Below are positions 13,315 through 16,113 of a stretch of DNA of 16,113 nt, piece by piece. The position numbers and the translations under genes were made by a program. The number at the start of each line of letters is the position of its first letter. The stretch's first letter is position 1. The notes under the pieces were generated by a model. That model was not told the DNA's origin and searched no databases. It worked only from the letters and a program-made list of their open reading frames with translations. Source of the stretch: JBOGED01 sp050743625 (GTDB lineage Bacteria > Actinomycetota > Nitriliruptoria > Euzebyales > Egibacteraceae); contig JBOGED010000604.1 of the NCBI GenBank assembly GCA_050743625.1, positions 1 to 16,113 on the forward strand, given 5' to 3'.

Positions 13315-14398
13315 CCCCTTCGGGTTGCTGGCCGAGCTCACCTACCGCTGCCCGCTGGCCTGCGCGTACTGCTCGAACCCGCTGAACATGGCCGACTACT
13401 CCGACGAGCTGGCCACCGACGAGTGGCGGCGGGTGCTGGTCGAGGCCAGCGACCTGGGGGTTCTGCAGTGCCACCTGTCCGGCGGGGAACCGCTGCTGCG
13501 GCGCGACCTGGTGGAGATCGTGGCGGACGCCCACGACCTGGGCCTCTACACCAACCTCGTGACCAGCGCCCTCGGGCTCTCGCGTCCGAGGGCCGAGCAG
13601 CTGCGGGCCGCCGGCCTGGACCACGTGCAGATCAGCATCCAGGCCGACGAGGCGGCCGTGTCCGACCGGATCGCCGGGACCCCGTCCTTCCAGCGCAAGA
13701 TCGAGGCGATGGGCGTGGTCAAGGAGCTGGGCTGGCCGCTCACCGTGAACGTGGTGCTGCACCGGCACAACATCGACCGCGTCGCCGACGTGCTCGGGCT
13801 GGCCGAGGAGGTGGGCGCCGACCGGGTGGAGCTGGCCAACACCCAGTACTACGGCTGGGCCTGGCGAAACCGTGACGCGCTGCTGCCGAGCCGGGCCCAG
13901 CTCGAGGCGGCCGAGGTCGTCGTGCGGGCCGCCCGCGAGCGGTTGCGGGACCGCATGGACGTCATCTACGTCATCCCCGACTACTACAGCCGCTACCCGA
14001 AGCCCTGCATGGGCGGCTGGGCCTCCCGGCAGCTGACCGTGACGCCGAACGGCGACGTCCTGCCCTGCCCGGCCGCCCAGTCCCTGCCGTTGCCGCGGGC
14101 CAGCGTGCGGGAGGACCCGCTGGAGCGGATCTGGGCCGAGTCCCCGGTGATGACCGCGTTCCGGGGGACGGACTGGATGCCGGATCCCTGCCGGAGCTGC
14201 GACCGGCGGGAGCTGGACTTCGGTGGGTGCCGCTGCCAGGCGTTCCAGCTCACCGGCGACGCCGCCCGCACCGACCCGGTCTGCCACCTGTCGCCCGACC
14301 ACGCGATCGTGGCCGACGCCGTGCGGGCTGCGAACGAGGAGGCACGGCCTGCTGACGCGCTGCTCGTCCCCCGTCCACACCGAGCCGGACGACGATGA
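13307..14398 (+). CDS. pqqE: PqqE, radical SAM PqqA crosslinking enzyme
   Basis: 363 residues from ATG 13307, which lies inside the end of pqqD. It uses SAM and an Fe-S cluster to join the Glu and Tyr side chains of PqqA. The radical SAM motif C15-x3-C19-x2-C22 is in LTYRCPLACAYCSNP, followed by HLSGGEPLLRRDL and VQISIQADE. The C-terminal SPASM domain holds the auxiliary-cluster Cys in KPCMGGW, VLPCPAAQ, DPCRSCDRRELDFGGCRCQA and DPVCHLS. The length is normal (about 360-390). Residues after CHLSPDHAIV are a charged, Arg-rich tail. It closes the pqq block; the next gene starts 70 bp further on the same strand. Confidence 0.96.
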   Translation: MDSPFGLLAELTYRCPLACAYCSNPLNMADYSDELATDEWRRVLVEASDLGVLQCHLSGGEPLLRRDLVEIVADAHDLGLYTNLVTSALGLSRPRAEQLRAAGLDHVQISIQADEAAVSDRIAGTPSFQRKIEAMGVVKELGWPLTVNVVLHRHNIDRVADVLGLAEEVGADRVELANTQYYGWAWRNRDALLPSRAQLEAAEVVVRAARERLRDRMDVIYVIPDYYSRYPKPCMGGWASRQLTVTPNGDVLPCPAAQSLPLPRASVREDPLERIWAESPVMTAFRGTDWMPDPCRSCDRRELDFGGCRCQAFQLTGDAARTDPVCHLSPDHAIVADAVRAANEEARPADALLVPRPHRAGRR

Positions 14399-14440
14399 CC
14401 GGGCGATCGGTCGTCGGACGCGTCGTGCGGGCGTTTCCGC

Positions 14441-14453
14441 TCACCATAGGTGA
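14441..14453. promoter_or_regulatory. TCACC-ATA-GGTGA inverted repeat before the exchanger gene
   Basis: Perfect 5-bp arms in the 70-bp gap between pqqE and the exchanger gene. It might be an operator; the gap holds no convincing promoter or terminator. Confidence 0.2.
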
Positions 14454-14468
14454 CCGTCGAGGCAAGGG

Positions 14469-15554
14469 ATGTTACGCCGGCTGGAGGAGGCGTCCTCCGG
14501 TATGACGTCAGTACTGATCTTCGCGGCCGGCGCGGCACTGCTGATCTACAGCGCCGAGAAGCTGATCGTCAATCTCGTCGGCTCGGCCAGCGGCCTGCGC
14601 GTGTCGGTGTTCCTGCTGGCGATCGTGTTCACCGGGATCGAGTTCGACGACGTCGCGCTCGGGGTCGCGCTGAACATCGAGGACCTCGGCGGGGTCGCCC
14701 TCGGCACCGTGTTCGGAACGGCGATATCGATGACCGGGATCGTGCTCGCCCTCGCCGCGATCATGACCCCGACCCGGGTGAACATCCCCCGCAGCTACAT
14801 CGTGCTCCTTGCCGCGGCACCGCTGGTGATGATTCCGTTCATCCTGACCGCACCGCTGACCGCGGTGCACGGCCTGATCCTCCTGCTGCTGTTCGTCGCG
14901 TTCATCGGCTACGTCGCCACCAAAGAGCTCCGGAGCACCACGCCGGTCTTCCGCAACGCCGAGATCCTGGAACGGATCGAGGTGAGCGGCGGGGGGCACT
15001 CCGTCGTCGGTACCACCGACCGGCCCACCGACAAGCCCCCCTTCGCGGTGACCGTGCCGTTCGCCAAGGCACACCCGCTTCCGGGCTGGGCCGGCATCGG
15101 GCTCGCGGTCGTCGCCCTCGCCGGCCTCGTCGCCGGTGCCGCGCTCACCAGCATCGGGACTGAGGGCATCCTCGAGGACTACGCGATCGAGGGCACCCTG
15201 TTCGGCGCGACCATCGCCACCCTCGTGCTGACCATCGAGGACATCCTCCTGACCGTCGAACCGACCCGCAGGGGCGCGCCGGAAATCGGGGTCGGCAACG
15301 TCATCGGCAGCGTCGTCTTCGGCGTCACCGCGAAGCTGGGCATCATCCTGCTCGCCGGCGGCAGCATCGCCGTCGACGACGACGTGCTGTCCTGGCATCT
15401 CCCGGTGCTGGTCGTCATGACCGCCCTCGCGGCGTACTTCCTCCACACCGGCCGGCTGCGCCGTTGGCAGGGGTTCGTGTTGCTGGCGCTGTACATCGCC
15501 TACTGGGTCGTGAGCTTCACCGTTCTCGGGGAGGCCCCGGTCGAGGCGGACTGA
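14469..15554 (+). CDS. CaCA-family cation exchanger (Na+/Ca2+ exchanger-like)
   Basis: 361 residues from ATG 14469 (GAGG six bases upstream) or 350 from ATG 14502, which has GGAGGAGG eleven bases upstream; both are plausible. It is an integral membrane protein with about ten hydrophobic segments in two halves (about 12-150 and 205-352) separated by a hydrophilic loop at about 152-205. The halves carry the inverted alpha repeats of cation/Ca2+ exchangers: FTGIEFDDVALGVALNIEDL with E58, then GTVFGTAI; and LVLTIEDILLTVEPTRRGAP with E257, then GNVIGSVVFG. The usual GTSxPE is degenerate, as in some bacterial members. It follows pqqE on the same strand after 70 bp, so it may be cotranscribed. Transport of Ca2+ or another cation for the metal-PQQ enzyme is inference only. 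Confidence 0.8.
   Translation: MLRRLEEASSGMTSVLIFAAGAALLIYSAEKLIVNLVGSASGLRVSVFLLAIVFTGIEFDDVALGVALNIEDLGGVALGTVFGTAISMTGIVLALAAIMTPTRVNIPRSYIVLLAAAPLVMIPFILTAPLTAVHGLILLLLFVAFIGYVATKELRSTTPVFRNAEILERIEVSGGGHSVVGTTDRPTDKPPFAVTVPFAKAHPLPGWAGIGLAVVALAGLVAGAALTSIGTEGILEDYAIEGTLFGATIATLVLTIEDILLTVEPTRRGAPEIGVGNVIGSVVFGVTAKLGIILLAGGSIAVDDDVLSWHLPVLVVMTALAAYFLHTGRLRRWQGFVLLALYIAYWVVSFTVLGEAPVEAD
14483..14498 (+). promoter_or_regulatory. Hairpin hiding a ribosome site
   Basis: GGAGGA-GGCG-TCCTCC: a 6-bp stem burying the GGAGGAGG box that would serve ATG 14502. If translation starts at 14469, this lies inside the coding region instead. Confidence 0.3.
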
Positions 15555-15589
15555 CCGGCCCGGGACCGCGGAAGGACTGCGCGGCAGGA

Positions 15590-16000
15590 TCAGTCCGTGG
15601 GCGCAGCCGGGCGTGCGGGGCCGAGCAGTCGCTCGATCATGTGAGGGTTGCCGGGCCAGGCCTCGATGAGGACCTGCGGGGGAATGCTGCGGGCCGCGTA
15701 GCGCAGCAGCAGTGCGACCACGATGACGTCGTCCAACGGGCCGATGACCGGCAGGAACTCGGGGATCAGGTCGATCGGGGACAGCACCCACAGCACCGCG
15801 AGCATCACTGCGATCTTCGCGCGGCGCGCCACGCGCGGGTCCCGGCGGAGCACCCGCGCGGTGGTCACGCAGTCAGGCAGGAACCCGGCGAGATCCTTGG
15901 CCAGCCCCGGCGGCAGTCGCCGGGCCAGCGCGATGAGCAGCAGCCAGGAAGCGACCACCACAGCAACGACGATGAGAATCGCCTGCAGCCATCCGCGCAT
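15590..16000 (-). CDS. YkvA/DUF1232 family membrane protein
   Basis: 136 residues from ATG 15998-16000, with GGAG five bases upstream; the frame is open further to the right edge, but an earlier start adds Arg/Gly-rich sequence with no family likeness. An N-terminal membrane segment (AILIVVAVVVASWLLLIALA) is followed by a cytosolic linker and the DUF1232 core: AKIAVMLAVLWVLSPIDLIP, EFLPVIGPLDDVIVVALLLR. The SPIDLIPEFLPVIGPLDD signature is diagnostic. The family's role is unknown. It converges with the exchanger gene, with 35 bp between stop codons and no clear terminator there. It is not part of the PQQ operon by orientation. Confidence 0.88.
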   Translation of the reverse strand: MRGWLQAILIVVAVVVASWLLLIALARRLPPGLAKDLAGFLPDCVTTARVLRRDPRVARRAKIAVMLAVLWVLSPIDLIPEFLPVIGPLDDVIVVALLLRYAARSIPPQVLIEAWPGNPHMIERLLGPARPAAPTD

Positions 16001-16113
16001 CGGCACTCCAGTCCGCGTCTCGAGTCTCGCACGCGGAATCTGGCGGGCGCGACTCCTAGCTCCCCCCGCCCAGGTCCCGCCGGGCGTCGCGGCAGCCACG
16101 GGCGGCGTCACGC

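Noticed and set aside
15555..15589. CCGCG...CGCGG between the convergent genes as a bidirectional terminator
   Set aside because: Only a 5-bp stem with a nine-base loop and no T-run on either side; too weak to call.
1..16113. CRISPR arrays, tRNA or rRNA genes
   Set aside because: No regularly spaced repeats and no cloverleaf or rRNA-like segments were seen on either strand; a dedicated tRNA scan was not possible.

Overview
The window is high-GC DNA with actinobacterial gene style: GTG and TTG starts, purine-rich ribosome sites and tight co-directional operons. The IS, immunity-protein and integrase families resemble those of Pseudonocardia, Amycolatopsis and Streptomyces. I would place it in the Pseudonocardiaceae or a near relative, but no marker gene settles this.

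Left part, about 1-4200: a graveyard of mobile DNA, nearly all on the minus strand. It holds the C-terminal end of a large transposase fused to a broken IS3-type integrase core, an apparently intact Imm5-like immunity gene without its toxin, and the last ~40 codons of a tyrosine integrase. A degraded IS5-family element (1658-2596) with recognisable terminal repeats follows, then a helix-turn-helix/coiled-coil gene of the Tn554/TnpC sort and the tail of its partner integrase. A plus-strand ORF of unknown function and a frameshifted Txe/YoeB toxin remnant close this part. Region 4140-4890 has no gene, but carries a perfect 44-bp palindrome set among two further inverted repeats.

Middle, 4889-8565: a GAF-LytTR regulator and a complete catalase-peroxidase (katG), 38 bp apart and probably cotranscribed.

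Right part, 8742-14398: after a 427-bp gap with a good housekeeping-type promoter and an AT-rich leader comes a compact PQQ operon. It contains a cupredoxin-like protein without copper ligands, a PQQ alcohol dehydrogenase with the extra Asp of lanthanide-dependent enzymes but no signal peptide, and then pqqA (31 codons), pqqB, pqqC, pqqD and pqqE. A CaCA-family cation exchanger follows in the same direction. A convergent YkvA/DUF1232 membrane protein closes the window.

Working together (inference): the operon makes its own cofactor and the enzyme that uses it. KatG could remove the H2O2 released by PqqC, and the exchanger could handle Ca2+ or a related cation. No cytochrome c, no functional copper carrier and no export signal are visible, so how electrons leave the dehydrogenase is the open question. 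The operon beside a transposon graveyard suggests it was acquired, but this is not proven.
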